A DNA stretch of 20,705 nt from Lachnospiraceae bacterium UBA5895 (GTDB lineage Bacteria; Bacillota; Clostridia; Lachnospirales; Lachnospiraceae), in the NCBI GenBank assembly GCA_002431915.1, contig DJEP01000027.1:1-20705 (forward strand). The letters run 5' to 3'. Below the pieces are notes generated by a model that did no database searches, was not told the DNA's origin, and saw nothing but the letters and a program-made list of their open reading frames with translations. A program made the position numbers and the translations under genes. Each line of letters opens with the position of its first letter. Position 1 is the first letter of the stretch. Shown piece by piece: positions 7,416 through 13,755 of this stretch.

Positions 7416-8480
7416 TTACAGCGTTACCACTTTATGTCCCGCTGCTTTTAACAGACGGTTCATGATTGCCTGTCCGAAGCCTTCCGTGGAAAATCCCTCA
7501 GAATAGATCTTCGTCATGCCCTCATCATCGAATTCTCTTAAGATCGTATACAGATGTCTGGCAATGCTGTCCTCGTCCTTACGGCTGCCGACGCTCTTCA
7601 CCGCATCTGCGCTATATCCGGACAGCATCTCTTCCGTTCCGATGATGCCGGTCTTCTCTCCCGCCGCATGGTCTGCTGCCGCGGCACGGTTGATATACTC
7701 TCTGACCTGTTCAGGCTCTCCCTCTACGATGGTGAGTTCTCCCTTCGGCGCGTAATGCCTGTATTTCATGCCGGGAGCCTTGGGTGCCTGTCCACTGTCT
7801 GCCCGCAGGATCGTGGTATCCGTATCCACGGTTCCCAGTACCGCGCTCAGTTTCTCCTGGGTGATGTATCCCGGTCTTAAGATCTGCGGCGGGGTCACCG
7901 TCAGATCGATAATGGTGGATTCCAGTCCGATTCCCACTTCTCCGCCGTCGATGATGGCATCGATCCGCCCCATCATATCCTCCACCACATATTTTGCCAC
8001 GGTGGGGCTGGGCTTGCCGGAAGTGTTGGCACTTGGGGCCGCAATATAGCCTCCGCTGTATTTAATCAGCCTCTGTGCCGCCGGGTGTGACGGCATCCGG
8101 ATGGCTACCGTATCCAGTCCTCCGGTGGTCTCGTGCGGTACCTCATCGGACTTCGGCAGGATCATGGTCAGCGGTCCCGGCCAGAATGCATCTGCTATTT
8201 TTTTGGCTTCTTCCGGTACCTTACTTGTAATCTTCTCTATATCTTCAAACCGATAGATATGAACGATCAACGGATTATCGGAAGGTCTGCCTTTCGCGGC
8301 ATAAATTTTCTGAGAGGATGTAGGATTCAGCGCATCTCCGCCCAGACCGTACACAGTCTCTGTGGGAAACGCCACCAGTCCACCCCTTTTCAGGATCTCT
8401 CCCGCAGCCTGCAGTTTCCTGTCATCTTCTTCACTGACAGGTCCCTCTCCGGGATGAATTTTTATGATTTCAGTATCCAT
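7416..8480 (-). CDS. tsaC: L-threonylcarbamoyladenylate synthase, two-domain Sua5 type
   Basis: This uses threonine, bicarbonate and ATP to make threonylcarbamoyl-AMP, the first step of t6A modification at position 37 of ANN-decoding tRNAs. It has 354 residues from the ATG at 8480, the length of the long Sua5/YwlC form. The YrdC domain (about 15-205) shows FPTETVYGLGGDA (38-50), AAKGRPSDNPL (61-71) and APSANTSGKPSPT (148-160). A linker and a C-terminal Sua5 domain (about 230-354) follow. The start was chosen because AGAAGG lies about 7 nt upstream; an in-frame GTG at 8504 has none. It is the first gene of the run to rpiB-upp-comEB. In B. subtilis ywlC likewise lies upstream of rpiB, upp and atp. 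Confidence 0.95.
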   Translation of the reverse strand: MDTEIIKIHPGEGPVSEEDDRKLQAAGEILKRGGLVAFPTETVYGLGGDALNPTSSQKIYAAKGRPSDNPLIVHIYRFEDIEKITSKVPEEAKKIADAFWPGPLTMILPKSDEVPHETTGGLDTVAIRMPSHPAAQRLIKYSGGYIAAPSANTSGKPSPTVAKYVVEDMMGRIDAIIDGGEVGIGLESTIIDLTVTPPQILRPGYITQEKLSAVLGTVDTDTTILRADSGQAPKAPGMKYRHYAPKGELTIVEGEPEQVREYINRAAAADHAAGEKTGIIGTEEMLSGYSADAVKSVGSRKDEDSIARHLYTILREFDDEGMTKIYSEGFSTEGFGQAIMNRLLKAAGHKVVTL

Positions 8481-8506
8481 TTTTCTACCTTCTGTTATCG
8501 GCACTC

Positions 8507-8535
8507 ATTATAATGCATTTGGATATAGTATAACA
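8507..8535 (-). promoter_or_regulatory. Candidate promoter of the tsaC-rpiB-upp operon
   Basis: A perfect TATAAT is read on the minus strand at 8507-8512, 17 nt from a poor -35 (TGTTAT, 8530-8535). Transcription would begin near 8500, giving a leader of only about 20 nt that still contains the ribosome site. A second AT-rich -10-like box (TATACT) lies about 20 nt further upstream. Confidence 0.4.
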
Positions 8536-8564
8536 TATACGATATAAAATGGAAAGATTGTTTC

Positions 8565-9314
8565 TTATCGGTTTTCCCTGTTTTGATTTTCCAGTTGTGC
8601 TATATATTGTAAAATCCCCTTATGGATCGACCATGCCACTCTGTCCTGATATGTCTCATCACACAGTTTTTCTGCTTCCGCCACATTCGACAGGAATCCG
8701 CACTCCACGATCACGATGGTTCCCTTCGTTTTTTTCAGAAGATAATAGCTGTCATTTGCCTTAATCTGCCTGTGATTCTCCGGATCCAGCTCTTTCGTCA
8801 TCTGTTTCTGGAGTAATTCCGCCAGTTTCTGCCCTCCGCTGCTTCCATTATAATAGAAGACCTGGGCGCCATGAACATATTCCTCCGGATAGCTGTTCTG
8901 GTGAATGCTTACCGTAAGGACCGGATCTGTCTCCTCTATCTTCTCGATCCGGCGCTTCATATCCTGGACTTTCTTATTAGAAGCATGAGCATCATACAGT
9001 CCTTCTTCCGTCTCTCTGGTCAGTACCACCCGCACGCCTTCCGCCTCCAGGTATCCCGCAAGTTTTTTTACAATACATAAGTTAATATCCTTCTCCAGGC
9101 TTCCGTTGATTCCGATCTTCCCGGGATCATCCCCGCCGTGCCCCGCATCGATCACTACCACAGGGGCTCCCTCATCCGGGGTATATTGTTCCTCCTTAAG
9201 TGTGCTGACCGCATTTACCGTCTCCACATACACCGCCGTCTCCCTGCCCACTGCCGCCATGGCAATCAGCAGCAGACATGCCATAATGACACGTAACGCT
9301 TTCTGTTGTTCCAT
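8565..9314 (-). CDS. cwlD: N-acetylmuramoyl-L-alanine amidase, CwlD-like (Amidase_3)
   Basis: This zinc amidase cleaves the stem peptide from muramic acid. It has 249 residues from the ATG at 9314 (GGAG 6 nt upstream; a TTG at 9341 is less likely). An N-terminal hydrophobic segment (about 8-22) is a signal anchor. Amidase_3 follows with all ligands: VVIDAGHGGDDPG (53-65, His59), LEKD Glu74, SIHQNS His138, and catalytic Glu204 in VECGFLSN. The similarity to CwlD runs end to end (VQDMKRRIEKIEETDP, HGAQVFYYNG, RVAWSIHKGILQYI). CwlD, with GerS and PdaA in clostridia, makes muramic-delta-lactam in spore cortex. A different cell-wall amidase is possible, but the upstream sigma-E-like promoter supports the sporulation reading. 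Confidence 0.85.
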   Translation of the reverse strand: MEQQKALRVIMACLLLIAMAAVGRETAVYVETVNAVSTLKEEQYTPDEGAPVVVIDAGHGGDDPGKIGINGSLEKDINLCIVKKLAGYLEAEGVRVVLTRETEEGLYDAHASNKKVQDMKRRIEKIEETDPVLTVSIHQNSYPEEYVHGAQVFYYNGSSGGQKLAELLQKQMTKELDPENHRQIKANDSYYLLKKTKGTIVIVECGFLSNVAEAEKLCDETYQDRVAWSIHKGILQYIAQLENQNRENR

Positions 9315-9345
9315 CCCTGTCTCCGTAACTTTATGTCTCAATGAT

Positions 9346-9374
9346 TTTATATGCTTTCTTTCATGGAAATATCT
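9346..9374 (-). promoter_or_regulatory. Candidate sigma-E-type (sporulation) promoter of the amidase
   Basis: On the minus strand AGATATT (9368-9374) is followed, after 14 nt, by CATATAAA (9346-9353). The known B. subtilis sigma-E pattern is KMATATT, 14 nt, CATACAmT. The -35 core ATATT, the spacing and CATA match; the last base of the -10 does not. There is no matching sigma-A -35 for the TATAAA. Transcription would start about 25 nt before the ATG. Confidence 0.45.
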
Positions 9375-9408
9375 TCCGAAAATTAAGAAATCCTTTTGCT
9401 TTCACCTA

Positions 9409-9438
9409 TTGCATCCTGTCACCGGTTCAGCGTATAAT
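9409..9438 (+). promoter_or_regulatory. Candidate promoter of the sortase gene, giving a leaderless mRNA
   Basis: A perfect TATAAT (9433-9438) ends six nt before the sortase ATG (9445), so the expected start site is the A of the start codon. The -35 is weak (TTGCAT 9409-9414, 18-nt spacing). No Shine-Dalgarno sequence exists between the promoter and the ATG. Confidence 0.45.
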
Positions 9439-9444
9439 AAACAC

Positions 9445-10305
9445 ATGAAATCGAATAAAAATATTTTATCCACAATTTTATTTGTCTTTGCCGGAATATG
9501 TATTCTGGCAGCGGTTATTCTGTTTGTAAGAGGTCATATGGAGGATCGCCGTATGGAGGAATCCCTGGACGAACTGCGTCCCACGGCTGTTACCGAAGAC
9601 AGCACGGACGCTTCCGCGGATGTCACCGGGGCTGCTGCCTCCGCTCCCACAGAATCCACAGAGGAGACACCTGCTCCCACAGAAAAGTTCGACCGTGTTC
9701 CCAATCCGTATGCCGACAGCTTCGCAGCCAACGGCGACATGGTGGCATGGCTGCAGATCCCGGATACCAACATCGACTATCCGGTCATGTGGACCCCAAA
9801 GGACGAGACCTATTATCTCTACCGCGCTTTCGACGGCAGTGGGAATAAGAACGGCTGTCTGCTCCTCGATGATGAGAGCTGTGTGGATCCCCTGACGACC
9901 AACCTTATCATCCACGGTCACAATATGAAGTCCGGCGCCATGTTCGGCAATCTGACTGACTATGAGAACCAGGCTTTCTACGAGAAGCATAAAAGCATCA
10001 TCCTTTACACCGAAGAGTGCCAGCGCAATTATGAAGTCATTGCCGTCTTCCGCTCCCAGGTCTATCGGAAAACAGATCAGGTATTTAAGTTCTACAAATT
10101 TTTCCAGGCAGATACCCAGGAAGAATTTGATGACTTTTATAACAATATCAAGCAGTTATCCCAGTACGACACCGGCGTCACGGCAGAGTTCGGAGACCAT
10201 TTCCTGACCCTGTCCACCTGCGTCTACCATGTAGAACAGGGTCGGTTCGTAGTCGTCGCCAAGGAAATCGAGCCCGGCGACCACTATCTCCCCGTACAGG
10301 AATAA
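9445..10305 (+). CDS. srtB: Class B sortase
   Basis: This membrane transpeptidase cuts a sorting motif in a secreted protein and links it to the cell wall. It has 286 residues: a signal anchor (7-28), a low-complexity Ala/Thr/Glu linker (about 45-80), and a sortase domain (about 85-280). Catalytic residues are His159 (NLIIHGHNMKSGAMFG), Cys259 (LTLSTCVYHVEQGRFVVVAKE) and Arg267. The sequence between them (Tyr-rich, FKFYKF, EEFDDFYNNI) and the TLSTCxY signature place it in class B. The start is the ATG before the anchor (MKSNKNILSTILF). It has no Shine-Dalgarno site but sits six nt behind a TATAAT. The open frame extends back to 9106, but that part overlaps the divergent amidase and is not protein-like. 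The likely substrate is encoded 26 nt downstream. Confidence 0.93.
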   Translation: MKSNKNILSTILFVFAGICILAAVILFVRGHMEDRRMEESLDELRPTAVTEDSTDASADVTGAAASAPTESTEETPAPTEKFDRVPNPYADSFAANGDMVAWLQIPDTNIDYPVMWTPKDETYYLYRAFDGSGNKNGCLLLDDESCVDPLTTNLIIHGHNMKSGAMFGNLTDYENQAFYEKHKSIILYTEECQRNYEVIAVFRSQVYRKTDQVFKFYKFFQADTQEEFDDFYNNIKQLSQYDTGVTAEFGDHFLTLSTCVYHVEQGRFVVVAKEIEPGDHYLPVQE

Positions 10306-10331
10306 CTCACAAACTATCAGGAGGATTTCTT

Positions 10332-11198
10332 ATGAAAAAGCTGAAAAAATTTGTTACACTGCTTACTCTGGCAGCGGTATGTCTGGCTGCACCCGGCTTC
10401 GGCAAACTCACTGTCAGGGCTGCTGAACCCACTACCTATGTTGTCAGATATCTGACAAGCACCAATACCCACAGTGACGGCTGGTACTTTGAAGTAGCTT
10501 CCGCATGGGATGACAACGCATTCCACCGTGAGACCTACTACATGATGCAGGATATCAAGGATGGTGATTACGTAGTCATCGATACCGATGCTTCTTCTCC
10601 TACCTTCGATCTGAGCTTCCCGGTTCGTCTGGGCAACCTGACTGTAAATACCGCAGCCACTGTAGTGCCTACCGCTAAGGGTTATGATTCCGTATATATT
10701 CTGGACGGTTCCACTGCTTCCATTAACGGCGATGTAACTCATGCTTACGTATACGGTTCCGCACATGCTACTTTCATTAATAATGTAGACACGCTGGAAA
10801 TGCTGGGTATGGGTACCGGACTGAACAACCTGCACGCTTATATCGGATGTCAGGGTACCGTAAATCATCTGATTGCAAAAGATAACGTAGATCAGCGTAC
10901 TTATTTTGAATATTACAGCTTTGCAAAAAATAAGTTGGATATCTATGATGGTTCTGTAAAGACTGAGGAGCAGTATTACAGTAAGACCGCTCCCGCTGCC
11001 ACCACAACCACCACAGAAGCTGCAACTTCTGAAACCACCGCAGCCGCTGCAGCTACTACCACTACTACCACAACTGCCACCTCCGGTGAGTATGACAACG
11101 TACCCAAGACCGGTGAGAGTGCATTTCCTCTTTACCTGGCAGGTGCCGCTGTTCTCTTCGTAGTATCCGGATATGCACTTCGCAAGAAAAATGCATAA
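10332..11198 (+). CDS. Sortase-anchored surface protein with VPKTG signal
   Basis: A 288-residue exported protein whose function I do not recognise. Order: signal peptide (1-31, cut near VRA-AEP); a globular domain (about 35-215) with many short beta-type stretches (SFPVRLGNLTVNTAATVV, DGSTASINGDVTHAYVYG); a Thr/Ala stalk (221-251); the sorting motif NVPKTGES (256-263); a hydrophobic helix (264-283); and the basic tail RKKN. The stalk and tail are the standard wall-anchor plan. Val at the first motif position is unusual against LPXTG and also unlike NPQTN, but clostridial class B sortases such as C. difficile SrtB take (S/P)PxTG-type sites. The ribosome site CAGGAGG is strong. It is co-transcribed with the sortase and ends at a terminator. 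Confidence 0.85.
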   Translation: MKKLKKFVTLLTLAAVCLAAPGFGKLTVRAAEPTTYVVRYLTSTNTHSDGWYFEVASAWDDNAFHRETYYMMQDIKDGDYVVIDTDASSPTFDLSFPVRLGNLTVNTAATVVPTAKGYDSVYILDGSTASINGDVTHAYVYGSAHATFINNVDTLEMLGMGTGLNNLHAYIGCQGTVNHLIAKDNVDQRTYFEYYSFAKNKLDIYDGSVKTEEQYYSKTAPAATTTTTEAATSETTAAAAATTTTTTTATSGEYDNVPKTGESAFPLYLAGAAVLFVVSGYALRKKNA

Positions 11199-11221
11199 TC
11201 TGTAAAGTCATTTATAAACGC

Positions 11222-11253
11222 AAAAAATCCTGACCATACGGTCAGGATTTTTT
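11222..11253. terminator. Bidirectional intrinsic terminator
   Basis: A perfect 14-bp inverted repeat (A6-TCCTGACC / GGTCAGGA-T6) has a 4-nt loop (11236-11239). The A and T runs make it work for both strands. It serves the sortase-substrate gene and the convergent GH18 gene, which ends at 11277. Confidence 0.95.
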
Positions 11254-11276
11254 GTCATGTTATGTTTTTGATAGCC

Positions 11277-12977
11277 TTACTGCAGATATGCGCTGATCAG
11301 TTCCCAGGCTGCCTGTGTTCCGTAGCCCAGCCGCCATACTGCCACACCACCGATATTCTTCGTTGTCATCATGTTCAGCTTCACGGCGATGGATTCCGCA
11401 TCCTCCAGCCAGATCTGGTAGGTAGCGTTGCCGGAGGTCCACTCCGCATAATTCTGACAGGTCTCTTCATCCCACTCTGCCGTCACACCGGCTCTGCTCA
11501 TGAAATCCGCCTCATTGCGCATGGTAATGTATTCATCCGTCACATCGGTTCCCTCGGTCTTCCACAAGATTGTGTAGAACGGAAGTGCATTGACCACCTT
11601 ATTCGCCGGAACCTCCTGCAGGGTTCTGTCCAGTCCATCGGATACATAGCTGATGCTTGCCACGCTTCCGGGATCCTTGCTGCCGTGCCAGTGCTCATCA
11701 TATCCCATGATGATGACATAATCGGCAACCTGTCCCTGGATATCCAGGCGATAGTAATCATTGAAATTAAAGGGTACATAATTGTCAATGGAGAGTACCA
11801 GTCCCTTATTGCGGCACTGAATGGAAAGCTCTCTTAAAAATTCCACATAATGAGGTCCGCAGTCGCTGTTTAGCTGCTCAAAGTCTACATTAATGCCATC
11901 CAGTCCCAAACCGACAGCCGCATCTGTCACATTCTGCACCAGGGTCTGTCTGCTGGTGGTGGAGGACAGCATATTCAGTGTACTGATAGAAGTGCCTGTC
12001 TCATTGGCGTAATTAAAGTTATCCAGCACGCCCCATACCTGCAGTCCCATATTGTGGGCAGTTGTGACATAATCCGCTGTTGCAAAGCTTCGGAATGCCC
12101 CGTACTCATCGGTTATACTGAACCAGGTGGGGGCAATCACGTTCATTCCCTTCGTACCGGATACCATGGAATACAGCGTATCGTTACCGCCTGCACCTCC
12201 GATGGAATGCCATCCCAGGCAGATCTTGCTGTCACCGGTGAGCGAAGTATATTCCGGTTCCTGATAATCCGTCACCGGGGTTTCGGTCTCTTCCGTGATA
12301 TCTCCCAAACGCTTATTCTCCACATAACCGATCACTGAATCCAAAGTCTTTACTTTGCTCCAGGTCTCCATCTGCTCTAAGATTTCCAGGGTATCTCCCT
12401 TCGCCGCCTCGGTCAGGATCGGGCTCTTCACGCCGCCCCGTAAGCGGACTGCCGTATCCTTTTTCAGCTGTGCCACCTGTCTGGTGCTCCATTCCGTATA
12501 GACCTGCACGTGTCTGTCATAGCATTCATAGGAGTAATTCGTAAACAGCTTTACATAATCCGCCGCCACATATACGGTATCTCCTTCGGCAAAGCTGATG
12601 ACATAACCTGCATCCTGTGCGCCTTCTGTTGTCGTATAGGAGGATTCCCCGAATACCGTCCGGATCACTTCCGTCGGTGTGGCATATAATAACAGATTCT
12701 CTGTCATATCCGCATAAAATACTTCATTCATATATTTATGAACAGTCGCCAGATCAAAATAGCAGACACCGTCTCTGATGAGCGCCTGTTCTTCCACCAT
12801 CTCATCCTGTAGGATAATGGCACTTCTGTCCGCTTCTGACACCTGATAGAATTCATCCAGATCTGCTTCTTCTTTGCTGTAGGAGTATTTATCCAGCAGC
12901 ACCTTGCCCAGTGTCACGCCTCCGATCACAAGGATCAGCAGAATCGCTATGATCACCGGTAATATTTTTTTCTTCAT
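11277..12977 (-). CDS. Membrane-anchored glycosyl hydrolase family 18 protein with SH3 domain (YaaH/SleL-like)
   Basis: A 566-residue protein anchored by an N-terminal helix (MKKKILPVIIAILLILVIGG). Residues about 50-160 resemble a copper-amine-oxidase-like N-terminal fold often found in wall-associated proteins. Residues about 171-226 are a bacterial SH3 (RLRGGVKSPILTEAAKGDTLEIL, WSKVKT, GYVENKRLG). Residues about 250-560 are GH18. The catalytic motif is DGINVDFEQL (360-369), with Glu367 as acid; the DGxNxDFE form is typical of spore cortical-fragment lytic enzymes. MGYDEHW (424-430) and GGVAVWRLGYG near the end are further GH18 markers. It probably cleaves peptidoglycan glycan (N-acetylglucosaminidase); activity is inferred. 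I chose the ATG at 12977 because GGGAG lies 5 nt upstream; an ATG at 12989 overlaps that site. It is monocistronic. Confidence 0.9.
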   Translation of the reverse strand: MKKKILPVIIAILLILVIGGVTLGKVLLDKYSYSKEEADLDEFYQVSEADRSAIILQDEMVEEQALIRDGVCYFDLATVHKYMNEVFYADMTENLLLYATPTEVIRTVFGESSYTTTEGAQDAGYVISFAEGDTVYVAADYVKLFTNYSYECYDRHVQVYTEWSTRQVAQLKKDTAVRLRGGVKSPILTEAAKGDTLEILEQMETWSKVKTLDSVIGYVENKRLGDITEETETPVTDYQEPEYTSLTGDSKICLGWHSIGGAGGNDTLYSMVSGTKGMNVIAPTWFSITDEYGAFRSFATADYVTTAHNMGLQVWGVLDNFNYANETGTSISTLNMLSSTTSRQTLVQNVTDAAVGLGLDGINVDFEQLNSDCGPHYVEFLRELSIQCRNKGLVLSIDNYVPFNFNDYYRLDIQGQVADYVIIMGYDEHWHGSKDPGSVASISYVSDGLDRTLQEVPANKVVNALPFYTILWKTEGTDVTDEYITMRNEADFMSRAGVTAEWDEETCQNYAEWTSGNATYQIWLEDAESIAVKLNMMTTKNIGGVAVWRLGYGTQAAWELISAYLQ

Positions 12978-12991
12978 GTGTACTCCCATCC

Positions 12992-13006
12992 GCAGGTCTT
13001 ACCTGC
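12992..13006 (-). promoter_or_regulatory. Hairpin just upstream of the GH18 ribosome site
   Basis: A perfect 6-bp inverted repeat, GCAGGT / ACCTGC with a 3-nt loop, lies 15 nt before the GH18 start codon and next to its GGGAG site. It could modulate initiation or stabilise the mRNA; the sequence alone does not decide. Confidence 0.3.
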
Positions 13007-13055
13007 ATCGCTTTTGCCCGTTCTTGCGTCCCGCCCGTCTCGGCAGAACAGTTTT

Positions 13056-13085
13056 ATTCTATCACAGTTCCTCTATATAATACAA
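13056..13085 (-). promoter_or_regulatory. Candidate promoter of the GH18 gene
   Basis: TTGTAT (13080-13085) and TAGAAT (13056-13061) are 18 nt apart on the minus strand, about 80 nt before the start codon. The same bases read as a sigma-E-like GATAGAAT with TTGTATT, spaced 15 nt. Sequence alone does not tell which sigma factor is used. Confidence 0.35.
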
Positions 13086-13114
13086 GGAACACATAAAAGT
13101 TCATGCGTTCATTT

Positions 13115-13170
13115 ATACACTGCAGGACACAGCCAGAGAGGCAATCCCGTTTTGCACTCCTGCAGTGTAT
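13115..13170. repeat. 13-bp perfect inverted repeat around a 30-nt core
   Basis: ATACACTGCAGGA (13115-13127) and TCCTGCAGTGTAT (13158-13170) are exact reverse complements. No T-run follows on either strand, so it is not a usual terminator. It lies just beyond a candidate small gene on the minus strand and could be its 3' stem-loop or the end of a small repeated element. No second copy is in this window. Confidence 0.6.
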
Positions 13171-13194
13171 TCCCTTTTACGGATCTCAGATTTC

Positions 13195-13296
13195 TCACGA
13201 TGTGAGCTGACACTTCTGCCCTGTATAGGAGTCCGTACCGGTATCCGCCGTCCGCAGCAGCCTTCGACCAAAAGTATTCGTGAGACGCTTGTTCAT
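13195..13296 (-). CDS. Candidate 33-residue small protein, unknown
   Basis: An ATG at 13296 with AGGA 8 nt upstream opens a 33-codon frame. The product begins MNKRLTNTFGRRLLR, is basic and Thr-rich, has a single Cys near the end (QKCQLTS), and has no membrane segment. It ends in TGA inside a small stem-loop (CTCAC, 3 nt, GTGAG at 13194-13206). A promoter-like pair (TTTACA, 18 nt, TATATT at 13328-13357) would start transcription about 25 nt before the ATG. I do not recognise the sequence. A longer open frame in another phase (13109-13369) has no ribosome site. Promoter, ribosome site and frame together make it worth listing, but it may be a decayed repeat. Confidence 0.3.
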   Translation of the reverse strand: MNKRLTNTFGRRLLRTADTGTDSYTGQKCQLTS

Positions 13297-13327
13297 TGCC
13301 GCTTTCCTGCCGATACCTTCTAATATT

Positions 13328-13357
13328 AATATAAATGCCTCTGACAGTACTTGTAAA
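13328..13357 (-). promoter_or_regulatory. Candidate promoter of the small minus-strand ORF
   Basis: TTTACA (13352-13357) and TATATT (13328-13333) on the minus strand are 18 nt apart, each matching five of six consensus bases. The region is AT-rich, so a chance match is possible. Confidence 0.4.
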
Positions 13358-13524
13358 AAAATGAAACATTTGGAATTATGATTGTGAAATTATCCGTTGA
13401 AATATTATGACCAGACACGTATATGCCTGTAAGACATCTCCATACTATATTTTACAGATGCGCATAACCAAATACCCTAATACATTAACAGCTATCTGCA
13501 TAACAAATAAAAATGGGATGAAAT

Positions 13525-13539
13525 GGAACGAATCGTTCC
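13525..13539. promoter_or_regulatory. 15-bp palindrome, operator-like
   Basis: GGAACGA-A-TCGTTCC is a perfect 7-bp inverted repeat about a single central base, roughly 215 nt upstream of mecA and 70 nt downstream of a minus-strand promoter. It may bind a dimeric regulator or form a small hairpin in a minus-strand RNA. It is not a LexA box, because the GAAC/GTTC half-sites are five bases apart rather than four. Confidence 0.35.
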
Positions 13540-13560
13540 CAGTAAATCAACAAGAATAAG

Positions 13561-13609
13561 AAAAAACCGTCAGCCTCCTCTCCGTACCGGAGTATCAGAG
13601 GCATCTATG
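13561..13609 (-). ncRNA. Candidate short RNA with promoter and terminator-like hairpin
   Basis: From the promoter at 13616-13644, transcription would start near 13609 and quickly reach a hairpin: GCCTC / GAGGC enclosing CTCCG-GTA-CGGAG (13573-13602). The run T6 at 13561-13566 follows, seven nt past the stem. The product would be about 50 nt. No open frame with a ribosome site lies within it. The gap between stem and T-run makes termination uncertain, and the transcript might instead run on toward the small ORF at 13296. Confidence 0.3.
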
Positions 13610-13615
13610 GGTTAG

Positions 13616-13644
13616 ATTATATACTGTCATGTACTGTTTGGCAA
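13616..13644 (-). promoter_or_regulatory. Strong sigma-A promoter facing away from mecA
   Basis: TTGCCA (13639-13644) and perfect TATAAT (13616-13621) have 17-nt spacing on the minus strand. It is among the best promoter matches in the window, yet no large gene lies downstream; the nearest minus-strand gene with support is GH18, over 600 nt away. Confidence 0.6.
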
Positions 13645-13684
13645 GCTGTTTTATTAAATTTTTTTAAAGAGTGAGCTGCGTCTA

Positions 13685-13711
13685 TTGACTAAAATATAGG
13701 GAAAGTATAAG
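13685..13711 (+). promoter_or_regulatory. Candidate promoter of mecA
   Basis: TTGACT (13685-13690) is followed after a short 15-nt spacer by TATAAG (13706-13711), about 45 nt before the mecA ATG. It is divergent from the minus-strand promoter at 13616-13644. Confidence 0.4.
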
Positions 13712-13755
13712 CTATATACCATACTAATGCGAAGGCAGAAAGGAAGTGTTGTCGC

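Noticed and set aside
9106..9444. 113-codon upstream extension of the sortase frame
   Set aside because: It overlaps the divergent amidase coding region and intergenic DNA; the signal anchor begins right after the ATG at 9445.
9478..9990. 170-codon minus-strand open frame
   Set aside because: Antisense to the sortase gene, whose catalytic motifs are clear on the other strand.
13109..13369. 86-codon minus-strand frame
   Set aside because: No ribosome site precedes its ATG, and it spans the inverted repeat; the 33-codon frame in another phase has better signals. Either could be decayed repeat sequence.
13525..13539. LexA (SOS) box
   Set aside because: The GAAC and GTTC half-sites are five bases apart instead of the four in the Gram-positive LexA box, and no damage-response gene is adjacent.
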